From NCBI GenBank assembly GCA_025929185.1, contig JAICMO010000014.1, forward strand, positions 1-35,720: a stretch of 35,720 nucleotides of DNA. The letters run 5' to 3'. This DNA is from Pseudolabrys sp. (GTDB lineage: Bacteria > Pseudomonadota > Alphaproteobacteria > Rhizobiales > Xanthobacteraceae). How positions within the stretch are numbered: position 1 is the first letter of the stretch; each line of letters opens with the position of its first letter. Position numbers and translations under genes: made by a program. Of the stretch, positions 16,883-26,582 are shown one piece after another. A model generated the notes under the pieces. The model was given only the letters and a program-made list of their open reading frames with translations, was not told the DNA's origin and did not search any database.

Positions 16883-18943
16883 TCAGCGCAAGGCGGCGGC
16901 GATATTTCCGCCGTCTACGGTCGTGACGTCGGCCGTTGTCTTGAGCGCCAGCGCCTGGGCGAGAAAAGCTTGAGCGACATCGTCTGCGGTGACTTCACGC
17001 CCGAGCAGATTGCCGCTCATGTAATCCTTCTCGCTCACGCCTCGCGCCTTCGAGCGCTCCTTGATGAAGTCGTCGGTGAGCAAGCCCGAGCGGATTCGAT
17101 CGGCATTCACGGCGTTGGCGCGGATGCCGTCTGGACCATAATCGAGCGCGTACTGCCGGACCAAGAATAACGTTGCTGCCTTGGGAAGACCGTAAGGGCC
17201 GAAGTTTGCGCCCGGATTCACCGCCTGTTTCGAGACATTGAAAAGCAGGCACCCCCCGGTTCCTTGCGCCAGCATGATCTTGACGGCCGCTTGCGCGACT
17301 TTCTGATGCGCGAAAAAGTTCAGCTCAAAGCTCTTGCGCAGGACAGCTTCATCCACCTCGCCGATCTTGCCCTGCCAGGCGGCGCCGGCGTTTGAGACGG
17401 CAATATCCACGCCGCCGAACGTGGTCGTCACCTGGTCGAATGCCGCCTTGACCGAAGCTGCGTCAGTAACGTCGCAGCGAACGGCAAGGGCGGAGCCGCC
17501 GATCGCTTTTGCCGTTTGCATGGCGGCTCCCGCGTCGATGTCGAGCAGCGCGACTTCCGCGCCGGCTGCGGCGAACACGCGGGCAGTCGCCGCGCCGATC
17601 GCGCCGCCCGCACCTGTGATGGCGACCACCTGACCGGCAAGCGGCAGATTCTTCGGCACGCCGAGCTTGAACAATTCAAGCGGCCAGTATTCGCAATCGA
17701 ACATATCGGCGTCGGAGATCGATCTGAACGTGCCGATCGCTTCTGCGCCTGTGATGCATTCGACAGCGGCTTCGGCGATATCCGCAGCAACCGTCGCGTC
17801 TTTCGCTGTCGGGCCGAAGCCGAACAGGCCAAGCCCGGGCACCAACACGACGCGGGGCAAGGGGTCGACCATGGTCTTGGTATTGCCGACCCGCAGGTTG
17901 TTGTAAGTGAAATAGGCGCGATAATGATCGCCGAATGCGTCAGCCAGCTTGCGCGCTGCCCGCTTGAATTCGTCGAGCTTGCCGGTCTCGGGTGGTGGAA
18001 CAATAAGCGGCCAGTTCTTGGTGCGAATCGTGTGGTCGGGCGTGATGACGCCCTGGCGAGCGTAGCGCGTCACGTCCTTGCCGTTGACGAACGCCATGAT
18101 GGCGTCGCTTACGCGAAATTCCGCGATCTGGCGCAACCAAGCGCCTTCGTTCCGCTCGTCCCGCAGGCTGCACGCGCCGCGCAGGATCGGCGCGACTTGC
18201 GACAGCGGCGCGATCCGCTGGAAAAATTCCGCCGACGCGAACACCGATTTACGATTTTTCTGCAATCGTTCTTCGGCGAGAGTGACCATTTCGATCATGC
18301 GTTCGTAAGCTTCGCGCGCCTCCGCGCCGAAGGTGACAATCCCGTGCTTGTCGAGGATCAGCCCCTCGACCTTTCGGTTTCTGTCGAACACATCGGCGGC
18401 TGCTTTCGCCAAGCCGAAACCGGGCATCCGGTAGGCTACAAATCCAAGCCGACTTCCGTAGACGTCCGCGGATAATTCCGGGCTGTTCGGCTGATCGATG
18501 AGGCTCAGGACGGCCGTCGCATGCGTGTGGTCGATGAACGCCGCCGGCAGGAAAGCGTGCAGAAGCATCTCGACGGAAGGAGGCGGTGCCGCCGGATCGA
18601 TAAGGTGCGCGCGTTGCGCGCGCGCCATGTTTTCGTCGGATAGCGCATCGAGGGCACACAGTTTTCGCAAGGGCGCAAGCCGAATCGCCGGCATGCCCGC
18701 AGGCTCGATGGCGGCCATATCCCAGCCGGTGGCTTTGACGCAAAGGACCTCGGCCTCGTCGCCGGAAAAATCGCGCGCCCACGTCTTGAGCGAGGTGTTG
18801 CCGCCGCCGTGCATCACGAGCTTGGGATCGCGGCCGAGCAGACGCGTCGTATACACGCGCAGCGCCACGTCGCGTGCAATGCCGGCTTTGCCGTAGTGAT
18901 CGATCGCCGCCCGCGCATCGCGCTCGACCCAGGCGGATTTCAT
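16883..18943 (-). CDS. Bifunctional class II aldolase / short-chain dehydrogenase (RhaD-type fusion)
   Basis: A 686-residue fusion. The N-terminal half is a class II (zinc) aldolase of the rhamnulose-phosphate type: MHGGGNTSLK (about 44-53), HTHAT with zinc ligands H139 and H141, and the third ligand H200 in DKHGIVTFG. A linker of about 200 residues leads to a complete SDR domain: the TGAGGAIG nucleotide-binding loop (about 443-450), SNAG (517-520) and catalytic S571, Y584 and K588 (YGLPK). Such proteins are known as rhamnulose-1-phosphate aldolase/lactaldehyde dehydrogenase fusions (RhaE-type), and many rhizobial homologues have unproven substrates. No rhamnose transporter or isomerase gene is in the window. 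It starts 48 bp after the rne stop and is followed by psiF- and lsrF-like genes. Confidence 0.9.
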   Translation of the reverse strand: MKSAWVERDARAAIDHYGKAGIARDVALRVYTTRLLGRDPKLVMHGGGNTSLKTWARDFSGDEAEVLCVKATGWDMAAIEPAGMPAIRLAPLRKLCALDALSDENMARAQRAHLIDPAAPPPSVEMLLHAFLPAAFIDHTHATAVLSLIDQPNSPELSADVYGSRLGFVAYRMPGFGLAKAAADVFDRNRKVEGLILDKHGIVTFGAEAREAYERMIEMVTLAEERLQKNRKSVFASAEFFQRIAPLSQVAPILRGACSLRDERNEGAWLRQIAEFRVSDAIMAFVNGKDVTRYARQGVITPDHTIRTKNWPLIVPPPETGKLDEFKRAARKLADAFGDHYRAYFTYNNLRVGNTKTMVDPLPRVVLVPGLGLFGFGPTAKDATVAADIAEAAVECITGAEAIGTFRSISDADMFDCEYWPLELFKLGVPKNLPLAGQVVAITGAGGAIGAATARVFAAAGAEVALLDIDAGAAMQTAKAIGGSALAVRCDVTDAASVKAAFDQVTTTFGGVDIAVSNAGAAWQGKIGEVDEAVLRKSFELNFFAHQKVAQAAVKIMLAQGTGGCLLFNVSKQAVNPGANFGPYGLPKAATLFLVRQYALDYGPDGIRANAVNADRIRSGLLTDDFIKERSKARGVSEKDYMSGNLLGREVTADDVAQAFLAQALALKTTADVTTVDGGNIAAALR

Positions 18944-18991
18944 TTTTCCGGCCGTATCATCGTCGCGCTTCGATCGCCCATCCCGCGGAAA

Positions 18992-21900
18992 CTAGCTCTT
19001 GTCGCCGCCCAGTAACCGGCGGCCCCACCAACCGCGCTTGGGTTGCGCAGGCTCATTTGATTCGTTGCTCGTTACGATCGGCGTCGGCGGTGGCGGCAAT
19101 GTCGACGGTGGCATCGGCGCGCCGGTCTCGCCACTGCTCGAAAACGGAGCGGGTTCTCGGACCGTCGACCGTCGGCGCGGCGGTTCGTTCTCGCCGGGTG
19201 CCGAAGTCGGCGGCGCGGAGTCGGCCGCGGGCGATGTGCCCTCGCGCGGCGGCGCCGCATAAACCGGCTCGCTTGTTGATGCGGCCGGCGGCTCATAATC
19301 AGGAGGCGGCAAAGGCTGCTGACGATCGAAATCATCATGATCTTGACGGCTCTGCTCGGTGTTGGCGGCATTCTCGGATTGAAAATGTCCTTCACCGTTG
19401 CGGTCGTGGCGGCTACGGCGGCCACCGCGCCGGCCGCGTCGCCGCCGCCGGCGTCCTTCCCGGTCCCGCTGTTCGCCGTTTTCGCCTGCCGGAGGTCCAG
19501 AGGCATAAGCTTGATATTGAGAGACCTGCGGCTGATCGCCTTGCGGTGAAAATTCGTCTTGCGGCACGCTGAGCTCGCCGGACGAAGCCATGTATTCCGG
19601 GGCTTGCTGTTGCGAGTTCTGGTCGTGTGAAGGCTGACCGCTTTCGTGGCCGTCGCCGCCCCGTCCGCGCCCACGTCCGCGCCGACGCCTGCGCCGTCGA
19701 CGGCCGCCTTCGTGCTCGCCATTTCCTTGAGCCTGTGCAAAGTGCCGCTCGCCGCCGGAGGACGGTTGATCGGCATCTTGATTGCGGCGTTCGAAGTCTT
19801 CGGATTCACCCTCGGCGCTCTCTTCCTCGTAGAACGAGTCTTCTTCGTCTTCTTCAGAGACGATGATCGGTTCGGCCGATGCCGCCAATGCGCGGGCGGC
19901 TTCCGGCGTGTGCACCTGCTCGCCTCGATCGATGATGAAGGATTGCTGCGCCGGCACGCTTGCGTCCGCAGAGATGGTAATCGTGATCCGGAAGCGTTCT
20001 TCCAAGGCCCGCAAGTGCGCGCGCTTATGATTGAGCACGTAAAGCGCGACCTCAGAGCGCGTGCGCAAGATCAGATTGTGAGTCGCGCCTTTGATCAACA
20101 TCTCCTCGATGCCGCGAAGAAGCTGCAAAGCCACAGATGAAACAGAGCGCACGTGTCCGCTGCCGCCGCAGATCGGGCACTTCTCGGTTGAGCTTTCCAG
20201 CACGGACGTGCGGATACGTTGACGCGACATTTCGAGCAGCCCGAAATGCGATATGCGCCCGACCTGAATGCGGGCGCGGTCATAACGCAGCGCTTCTTTC
20301 AGGCGCCGCTCCACCGTGCGGTTGTTGCGGCTTTCATCCATGTCGATGAAATCGATCACGATAAGGCCGGCGAGGTCGCGCAATCTCAGCTGCCGCGCGA
20401 TCTCTTCCGCGGCTTCAAGATTGGTCTTGAGCGCGGTGTCCTCGATGTGGTGCTCGCGCGTCGCGCGGCCCGAATTTACGTCGATGGCGACCAGCGCTTC
20501 GGCCTGGTTGATCACGATGTAACCGCCGGAGCGCAGTTGCACGACCGGCGTGAACATCGCGTCGAGTTGGCTCTCGATGCCGAAGCGGGTGAAGATCGGC
20601 TGCGTATCTTTGTAGAGCTTCACGTATTTCGCATGGCTCGGCATGAGCATGCGCATGAATTCCTTGGCGTCTCTGTAGCCTTGCTCGCCGGAGACGATGA
20701 TCTCGTCGATGTCCTTGTTGTAGAGATCGCGGATCGAGCGCTTGGTAAGAGAGCCTTCTTCGTACACGAGCTTTGGCGCCGTCGATTTTAGCGTCAGGTC
20801 GCGAACCTGCTCCCAGAGGCGCAGCAGGTATTCGAAATCGCGCTTGACCTCGACCTTCGTGCGGCTCGCGCCGGCGGTGCGCAGGATGACGCCCATGCCC
20901 TCCGGCACATCCAGTTCTTGCGCGATTTCCTTGAGGCGATTGCGATCTTCGGCGGATGTGATCTTGCGCGAAATTCCGCCGCCGCGCGACGTGTTCGGCA
21001 TCAGCACCGAATAGCGGCCGGCAAGCGAGAGATAGGTCGTGAGCGCCGCGCCCTTGGTGCCGCGCTCTTCCTTGACCACCTGCACCAGCATGACCTGGCG
21101 GCGCTTGATGACCTCCTGAATCTTGTATTGCCGACGGAAGCGGGGGAGGCGCTCTTGCACCTCCTCCAGGGCGTCGGCGCCGCCGACGGATTCGACCCCT
21201 TCTTCCTCACGCTGATCCGCGCCGTTGGCCGTCTGCGGTTCGGAGGCGGAGGGCTCAAAAGACATCGGCTCGGCAAACGACTCTGCCCCGGCCTCGATCG
21301 TCGTCTCCCCTGCGGACGCCCGCTTACCTTCGTCCGTCGCCTCTATGTTGGCGCGCGGCGACTCGTCAATTGCATCTTCTACGCCGGCGGTTTCCGAAGA
21401 GGACACCGCGCCAAAACCCGCCGCCGTTGGGTGCGCTTGAGCCGTTTCGCCCGGCGGCTCGCCACCAGGAAACGCCGACTCGCTTTCTGGCCCAGGTTCT
21501 GACGCTGGCGCTTCGGTCGTGTTACCGGCGATTTGCTCCGCTGCCGGTTCGAGCGCCTCTATGGTTTCATTTGTCTCGGGCGTGTCAACCGGAACGGGAT
21601 CGCTCCGCACTACATCTTGCTTGCGAGAACGTTCCGAATTTCGGCTGTGGTGACGATGCCGCCGCCGAAGTGAGCGGCTTTCCGCATCGGCTTCGGCATC
21701 ACGCTCTTGGCGTGCCTCGTCCTCAAGCAACGCTTGCCGGTCGGCGACCGGAATTTGATAGTAATCGGGGTGAATTTCCGAGAACGCCAAAAATCCGTGA
21801 CGATTGCCGCCGTAATCGACAAAGGCCGCCTGCAAGGACGGCTCGACCCGCGTGACTTTGGCGAGATAGATGTTACCGCGAAGCTGCTTGCGGTTTGCGG

Positions 21901-21994
21901 ATTCGAAGTCGAATTCTTCGACGCGATTGCCGCGCAGGACCACGACTCGGGTTTCCTCCGGGTGGCCGGCGTCGATCAACATTTTGTTCGGCAT
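18992..21994 (-). CDS. rne: Ribonuclease E (RNase E/G family, degradosome scaffold)
   Basis: The main endoribonuclease of mRNA turnover and rRNA/tRNA processing, 1000 residues. The S1 domain starts near residue 38 (RGNIYLAKVTRVEPSLQAAF) and is split by about 200 acidic, low-complexity residues (about 90-290) before VKEERGTKGAALTTYLSLAG resumes. Catalytic aspartates are D505 (AIDVNSGRAT) and D548 (VIDFIDMD), spaced 43 apart as in E. coli. The Zn-link CPICGGSG has C606 and C609. The C-terminal half is disordered with two arginine-rich RNA-binding blocks, and ends in KRGWWGRR (about 986-993), the tail known in Caulobacter to dock PNPase. ATG 21994 is the family start. A long gene-free region upstream hints at a long leader. 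Confidence 0.97.
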   Translation of the reverse strand: MPNKMLIDAGHPEETRVVVLRGNRVEEFDFESANRKQLRGNIYLAKVTRVEPSLQAAFVDYGGNRHGFLAFSEIHPDYYQIPVADRQALLEDEARQERDAEADAESRSLRRRHRHHSRNSERSRKQDVVRSDPVPVDTPETNETIEALEPAAEQIAGNTTEAPASEPGPESESAFPGGEPPGETAQAHPTAAGFGAVSSSETAGVEDAIDESPRANIEATDEGKRASAGETTIEAGAESFAEPMSFEPSASEPQTANGADQREEEGVESVGGADALEEVQERLPRFRRQYKIQEVIKRRQVMLVQVVKEERGTKGAALTTYLSLAGRYSVLMPNTSRGGGISRKITSAEDRNRLKEIAQELDVPEGMGVILRTAGASRTKVEVKRDFEYLLRLWEQVRDLTLKSTAPKLVYEEGSLTKRSIRDLYNKDIDEIIVSGEQGYRDAKEFMRMLMPSHAKYVKLYKDTQPIFTRFGIESQLDAMFTPVVQLRSGGYIVINQAEALVAIDVNSGRATREHHIEDTALKTNLEAAEEIARQLRLRDLAGLIVIDFIDMDESRNNRTVERRLKEALRYDRARIQVGRISHFGLLEMSRQRIRTSVLESSTEKCPICGGSGHVRSVSSVALQLLRGIEEMLIKGATHNLILRTRSEVALYVLNHKRAHLRALEERFRITITISADASVPAQQSFIIDRGEQVHTPEAARALAASAEPIIVSEEDEEDSFYEEESAEGESEDFERRNQDADQPSSGGERHFAQAQGNGEHEGGRRRRRRRRGRGRGRGGDGHESGQPSHDQNSQQQAPEYMASSGELSVPQDEFSPQGDQPQVSQYQAYASGPPAGENGEQRDREGRRRRRRGRRGGRRSRHDRNGEGHFQSENAANTEQSRQDHDDFDRQQPLPPPDYEPPAASTSEPVYAAPPREGTSPAADSAPPTSAPGENEPPRRRSTVREPAPFSSSGETGAPMPPSTLPPPPTPIVTSNESNEPAQPKRGWWGRRLLGGDKS

Positions 21995-22583
21995 AATTGA
22001 ATCTCACTTGGGCAAACCTGTTCGCGTCTTGCCGCGCTGGACAGAGCGCCTGGCGAAGCGAAGAAGGTTGTGCCTGATTGCGGTTGGTGGAAAAGGCCGC
22101 CGCGTGTCTACCCGAAATCCCAGCCGTATCTGCGCCCTGGCACGCAGTCGCAAAACATTCGCGGCGCGGGCGAGGCTCAAGTGAATTGTGCTGGGTATTT
22201 TGCAGCATCAACTGCGACCCATTTTTTCTGCGGCCACGCTATCCATGCGGCCGCGATTTCTTCATTGCTGACGGCGTCGAAGCGAACGGCGACTGAGGCC
22301 GGGCGCTGATCCGGGGGTCCTTCACAAGGGTCTCGGCTTGGCTGCCGTTCGTCCGCCGACCTCCTCGAGGGGGCGACCCTGGAACGGCGCGCCGGATGCC
22401 CGAACGCGAGACAACCGGAACAAATAACCGTCAGCAAACACTTACATACGGCCCTGTGTCCTGCCTGGCAAGTGAGCAGATGCAGCACGGCCACACCGAT
22501 GCCGTCGTGACCACAATATAGTCAAGTTCCGTTAACCGGCGCATCGCCTATTGGAGTACAAACGGCGGAAAGGGTCCGGATTC
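21995..22583. other. 589-bp gene-free divergent region between rne and amiC
   Basis: I see no convincing gene here. An open frame on the minus strand (22177-22494, about 105 residues) has no recognisable domain and no good ribosome binding site. The region must hold the promoters of both genes. On the plus strand TATAGT (22517-22522) is a possible -10 for amiC, with no good -35; on the minus strand TTGACT (22525-22520) is a possible -35 for rne, without a good -10 at 17 bp. Hairpins are possible: GCGGCC (22230-22235) with GGCCGC (22249-22254). The region would give rne a leader of several hundred bases, in keeping with the autoregulated rne leader of E. coli, but no sequence similarity to it is evident. 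Confidence 0.5.
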
Positions 22584-23855
22584 GTGACTGTCCGCGAAAA
22601 TCTGCTTGCGGTGGCGCTCGTCGCCGGTTTCGCCGGCGCCTTCGTCGCTGGGTTTGCATCGACGGCCCGGAGCACCGATTCGAAGACGGCCGGCGATCAT
22701 TTTCCGATTGCGAGCGACGTGCGCGTCGGCGGCGACGGCAAGCAGACCCGGTTTGTCATGGATTTCACCGACAAGGTGGAACTTGCGACCTTCACTCTGG
22801 CCGACCCGTACCGCGTGGTGGTTGACCTACCGCAAGTCGTTTTCAGGCTGCCGCCGAAAGCAGGCGAACACGGTCGCGGGCTGATTAAGGCATTCCGTTA
22901 TGGCCTTATCATGCGCGGCGGATCGCGGATTGTGCTCGATACCGAAGGCCCGGTAAGGATCGGCAAGGCCTTCGTGCTGGCGCCAAGCAGTGGCCAGCCG
23001 GCGCGGCTTGTGATCGACCTTGCGCCCACCGATCGGCAGAGCTTTATGCACGAAATGGCATTGGCGCCCCGGCTGCCTCGAACAAACACGAAGGAAAGCG
23101 CTGGGGCCGTGAAGGATTCTTCGGGGGATCAGCGCCCGCTGATCGTGATCGACCCCGGCCATGGCGGCATCGACTCGGGCACCAAGTCCGGCAACGGGCA
23201 GAACGAAAAGGACGTTGTGCTCGGTTTCGGTCTTCTGCTTCGCGACAAGCTGCTGAAATCCGGAAAATACCGCGTAGCAATGACGCGCAGCGACGACACC
23301 TTCATTCCTCTGAACGATCGTGTGCGCTTCGCCCGCGCGCGCAAGGCATCGCTGTTCATTTCGATTCACGCCGACTCCATTCCGCGCAGCGAAGGGCAAG
23401 CGGAAGGGGCGACGGTCTATACGCTTTCGGAGCATGCATCCGATGCAGAAGCGGCGCGTCTTGCGGATGCCGAAAACAAATCAGACGCCATTGCCGGTGT
23501 CGACCTGACGTCTCAGCCCGACGACGTTGCGACGATCCTGATCGACCTTGCCCAACGCGAAACCAAAACCTTTTCAATGCAATTCGCGCATCTCTTGGTG
23601 GGGGAATTCAAGAACACCACGCGCCTGCACCAGCATCCGTTGAAATCGGCGGGCTTTATTGTGCTGAAGGCGCCGGATGTGCCCTCGGTCCTTGTGGAAC
23701 TGGGCTACATGTCGACGAAGGACGACATGCAGCATTTGATGTCGCCGACGTGGCGCGCACGCACGGCAGATTCGCTGGTCAGTGCGGTTGATGCGTTCTT
23801 TGCCCCGCGCCTTGCCGGCGGGGCAGGGCTGCGGGGTTCGAACGATGCGCGCTAA
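22584..23855 (+). CDS. amiC: N-acetylmuramoyl-L-alanine amidase (AmiC-type)
   Basis: A periplasmic zinc amidase of about 423 residues that cuts the bond between MurNAc and the stem peptide, mainly at the septum. From GTG 22584 there is an N-terminal signal/anchor segment (LLAVALVAGFAGAFVAGFA), an AMIN domain (about 45-140), a linker, and the Amidase_3 domain (about 185-405): zinc ligands in IDPGHGGID, the Glu of QNEKDVVL and the His of ISIHAD, with the catalytic Glu in LVELGYMS near the end. I chose GTG 22584 because GGAAAGGG lies 9 bases ahead; a TTG at 22551 is in frame without a good Shine-Dalgarno. mrcA follows after 155 bp on the same strand, so hydrolysis and synthesis enzymes are side by side. 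Confidence 0.94.
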   Translation: MTVRENLLAVALVAGFAGAFVAGFASTARSTDSKTAGDHFPIASDVRVGGDGKQTRFVMDFTDKVELATFTLADPYRVVVDLPQVVFRLPPKAGEHGRGLIKAFRYGLIMRGGSRIVLDTEGPVRIGKAFVLAPSSGQPARLVIDLAPTDRQSFMHEMALAPRLPRTNTKESAGAVKDSSGDQRPLIVIDPGHGGIDSGTKSGNGQNEKDVVLGFGLLLRDKLLKSGKYRVAMTRSDDTFIPLNDRVRFARARKASLFISIHADSIPRSEGQAEGATVYTLSEHASDAEAARLADAENKSDAIAGVDLTSQPDDVATILIDLAQRETKTFSMQFAHLLVGEFKNTTRLHQHPLKSAGFIVLKAPDVPSVLVELGYMSTKDDMQHLMSPTWRARTADSLVSAVDAFFAPRLAGGAGLRGSNDAR

Positions 23856-24010
23856 GCCTCAGTTTCAACATAAAACGGGGCGATCTCACTTATCTGTCAT
23901 GCGGCCGCCAACGGCCACGGACAGGGGGGGCGAGCCTTGAACATCCTATCGTTGATCCTGGATTCGGCGCCGAAATCCGTCCTGATCGGTTTTTCGGCGA
24001 GGCTGCGCCC

Positions 24011-26488
24011 ATGAAGCTGATTTTGCGATTTTTTGGCTTTTTATTTGCGGCCGGCACGATCGTTTTTGTTGTTGGCGTGGCCACCGCGGCGGGAGTTTTG
24101 TGGCATTTTTCCAAGGGCTTACCAGACTATTCTCAGTTGAAAGATTACGAGCCGCCAGTAATAACGCGCGTGCATGCGTCTGACGGGTCGCTCATTGCCG
24201 AGTATGCACGCGAGCGCCGGCTGTACATTCCGATCCAGGCGGTGCCGAAGCTCGTCATCGACGCTTTCCTCGCCGCCGAGGACAAAAATTTCTACGAGCA
24301 CGGCGGGCTCGATTTCATCGGCATCGCGCGCGCGGCGGTCAGCTACGTAGAAAACTTCGGCTCCAACCGCCACCCGCAAGGAGCTTCGACCATTACGCAA
24401 CAGGTCGCGAAGAACTTCTTGCTATCGAACGAAGTTTCGTTCTCGCGAAAGATCAAGGAAGCGCTTCTTGCCCTCAAAATCGAGCGCACCTACAGCAAGG
24501 ACAAAATCCTCGAACTTTATCTCAACGAAATTTACCTCGGACTTGGCGCGTACGGGATCGCGTCCGCCTCGCTCACTTATTTCGACAAATCGGTACACGA
24601 ACTCACGATCGCGGACGCCGCCTACCTGGCGGCCTTGCCGAAGGCCCCGAACAATTACAATCCGTTTCGCCAGCACGACCGCGCGCTTGAGCGTCGCAAT
24701 TGGGTCATTGATCGGATGGTCGAAGCCGGTTTCGTGAAGCCCGACGATGCGGAGAAAGCCAAAAAGCAGCCGCTCGCCGTCACCCGGAAGCCGACCAGCG
24801 CGCACGTTTTTGCAGCCGAATACTTTGCGGAGGAGGTGCGCCGTGAAATCCTCGATCGGTATGGCGAGAAGAAGCTTTACGAAGGAGGGCTTTCGGTTCG
24901 GACGACGCTGGATCCAAAACTGCAAATGTTGGCGCGTAAGGTCTTGCTCGCAGGCTTTGAGCGATATGACGAAGCGCACGGCTGGCGAGGGCCGGTGAGC
25001 CGCATCGATCTTTCCGGCGATTGGGGTGTCAAACTTGCCGACGTGAAATCGCTATCCGACGTGCAGCCGTGGCGGCTTGCGGTTGTTTTGGAAGTCAACG
25101 CTCAGTCGGCTCGTATTGGCTTGCAGCCGGCGCGGGACGCGGGTGGGTTTGTCAGCAAAGAACGCGAAATCGGGATCATACCTCTCGATGGCGTAAAGTG
25201 GGCCAAGGCGGCGGAAGGGTCCGCACGCGGCAAGGCCATCACCAAAGTCACCCAGGTCCTGAGCGCTGGCGACGTCGTCTACGTCTCGCCGGAAAAAACA
25301 CAGGGACACTACAGGCTGCAACAGGTGCCCGAAGTCTCCGGCGCGATCGTCGCCATGGACCCTACGACTGGCCGCGTACTCGCGATGGTCGGCGGCTTCT
25401 CCTACGATCAAAGCCAGTTCAATCGCGCTACGCAGGCGCTGCGGCAGCCTGGCTCTTCCTTCAAGCCGTTCGTCTACGCCGCGGCGCTTGATAACGGCTA
25501 TACGCCGTCGACGCTGGTGCTCGATGCGCCGATCGAAATCGATCAGGGGCCGGGCCTGGGCGTTTGGAAGCCGGAAAACTACGAAAATAACTTCTACGGC
25601 CCTTCAACGCTGCGGTTCGGCATCGAGCACTCGCGCAATGTCATGACCGTCCGGCTCGCGCAGGATATCGGCATGCCGTTGATCGCCGACTACGCCAAGC
25701 GATTTGGCATCTACGACAACCTGCCGCCGTATTTGTCTTTCGCGCTGGGTGCCGGCGAGACGACGCTCATGCGGATGGTCACCGCCTATTCGATGATCGA
25801 CGATGGGGGTCGGCGCGTGAAGCCCACGCTGATCGATCGCATTCAAGATCGCTACGGACATACAATCTACAAACACGACGATCGGGAGTGCCGCGGTTGC
25901 GATGCTAAAAAGTGGGAGAACCAGTCCGAACCCACGTTGATCGATCACCGCCAGCAAGTGCTCGATCCGATGACGGCCTACCAGATCACTTCGATTATGG
26001 AGGGTGTCGTTCTGCGCGGCACCGCCGCCGGCGCCGGCTTTCAGAAGGAGGTCGGAAAGCCGATCGCTGGAAAGACCGGAACGACCAACGAGGAAAAGGA
26101 CGCCTGGTTTATCGGTTTTACGCCTGACATCGTGGTCGGCGTCTATATGGGGTACGACAAGCCGAAGCCGCTCGGTCGCGGCATGACGGGCGGACGCCTC
26201 GCTGCGCCTATCGTGAAGGATTTCATGAAGGTTGCCTTGGCCGATAAGCCGGCGGTGCCCTTCCGCGTGCCGCCGGGCATCAAGCTGATCCGTGTCGACC
26301 TGAAGACCGGCCAACGGGCTGGGCCGGAGAGTCGGAAGGTCATTCTGGAAGCTTTCAAGCCGGGCACCGCTCCGCCCGACAGCTATTCCGTGATCGGCGA
26401 CAACGACAATCGGGGCGGCTCCTGGGGCGCAGCCGTTTCGCCCGATGCGGAGCGAGCGGTACGCTCGGGCACTGGCGGATTGTATTAG
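24011..26488 (+). CDS. mrcA: Penicillin-binding protein 1A, bifunctional glycosyltransferase/transpeptidase
   Basis: A class A PBP of 825 residues anchored by one N-terminal helix (about 8-30). The glycosyltransferase (GT51) domain has catalytic E90 in AAEDKNFYEHGG, GASTITQQVAKNF (124-136) and the NEIYLG motif. An OB-like insert (about 325-440) precedes the transpeptidase domain with SxxK at S482-K485, SRN (541-543) and KTG (688-690). A Cys pair (C627, C630, ECRGC) sits in a loop of the transpeptidase domain. It polymerises glycan strands and cross-links peptides, and is the beta-lactam target. GAGGC lies ahead of the ATG at proper distance. amiC is directly upstream, prfB 94 bp downstream. 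Confidence 0.97.
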   Translation: MKLILRFFGFLFAAGTIVFVVGVATAAGVLWHFSKGLPDYSQLKDYEPPVITRVHASDGSLIAEYARERRLYIPIQAVPKLVIDAFLAAEDKNFYEHGGLDFIGIARAAVSYVENFGSNRHPQGASTITQQVAKNFLLSNEVSFSRKIKEALLALKIERTYSKDKILELYLNEIYLGLGAYGIASASLTYFDKSVHELTIADAAYLAALPKAPNNYNPFRQHDRALERRNWVIDRMVEAGFVKPDDAEKAKKQPLAVTRKPTSAHVFAAEYFAEEVRREILDRYGEKKLYEGGLSVRTTLDPKLQMLARKVLLAGFERYDEAHGWRGPVSRIDLSGDWGVKLADVKSLSDVQPWRLAVVLEVNAQSARIGLQPARDAGGFVSKEREIGIIPLDGVKWAKAAEGSARGKAITKVTQVLSAGDVVYVSPEKTQGHYRLQQVPEVSGAIVAMDPTTGRVLAMVGGFSYDQSQFNRATQALRQPGSSFKPFVYAAALDNGYTPSTLVLDAPIEIDQGPGLGVWKPENYENNFYGPSTLRFGIEHSRNVMTVRLAQDIGMPLIADYAKRFGIYDNLPPYLSFALGAGETTLMRMVTAYSMIDDGGRRVKPTLIDRIQDRYGHTIYKHDDRECRGCDAKKWENQSEPTLIDHRQQVLDPMTAYQITSIMEGVVLRGTAAGAGFQKEVGKPIAGKTGTTNEEKDAWFIGFTPDIVVGVYMGYDKPKPLGRGMTGGRLAAPIVKDFMKVALADKPAVPFRVPPGIKLIRVDLKTGQRAGPESRKVILEAFKPGTAPPDSYSVIGDNDNRGGSWGAAVSPDAERAVRSGTGGLY

Positions 26489-26553
26489 CCTCTCGGCGCC
26501 GACGACAGTTGCGTCGTTGCAGGTCCAACGCTACATCGCCACTCGACATTGAA

Positions 26554-26571
26554 TGCGGAGGCGATTCCGCA
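26554..26571 (+). repeat. Hairpin between mrcA and prfB
   Basis: TGCGGA (26554-26559) and TCCGCA (26566-26571) form a perfect 6-bp stem with a 6-base loop, 11 bp ahead of the prfB ATG and just ahead of its GAGG ribosome binding site. No U tract follows, so it is more likely a leader structure than a terminator. Six base pairs can arise by chance. Confidence 0.3.
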
Positions 26572-26582
26572 CATGAGGTAGT

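Noticed and set aside
22177-22494. Minus-strand open frame of 105 codons in the rne leader
   Set aside because: No recognisable domain, no clear ribosome binding site, composition unlike the neighbouring genes.
25889-25900. Cysteine pair (ECRGC) in the PBP1A transpeptidase loop, as a possible novel disulfide switch
   Set aside because: As far as I recall it is common in alphaproteobacterial PBP1A proteins, so not special to this window.
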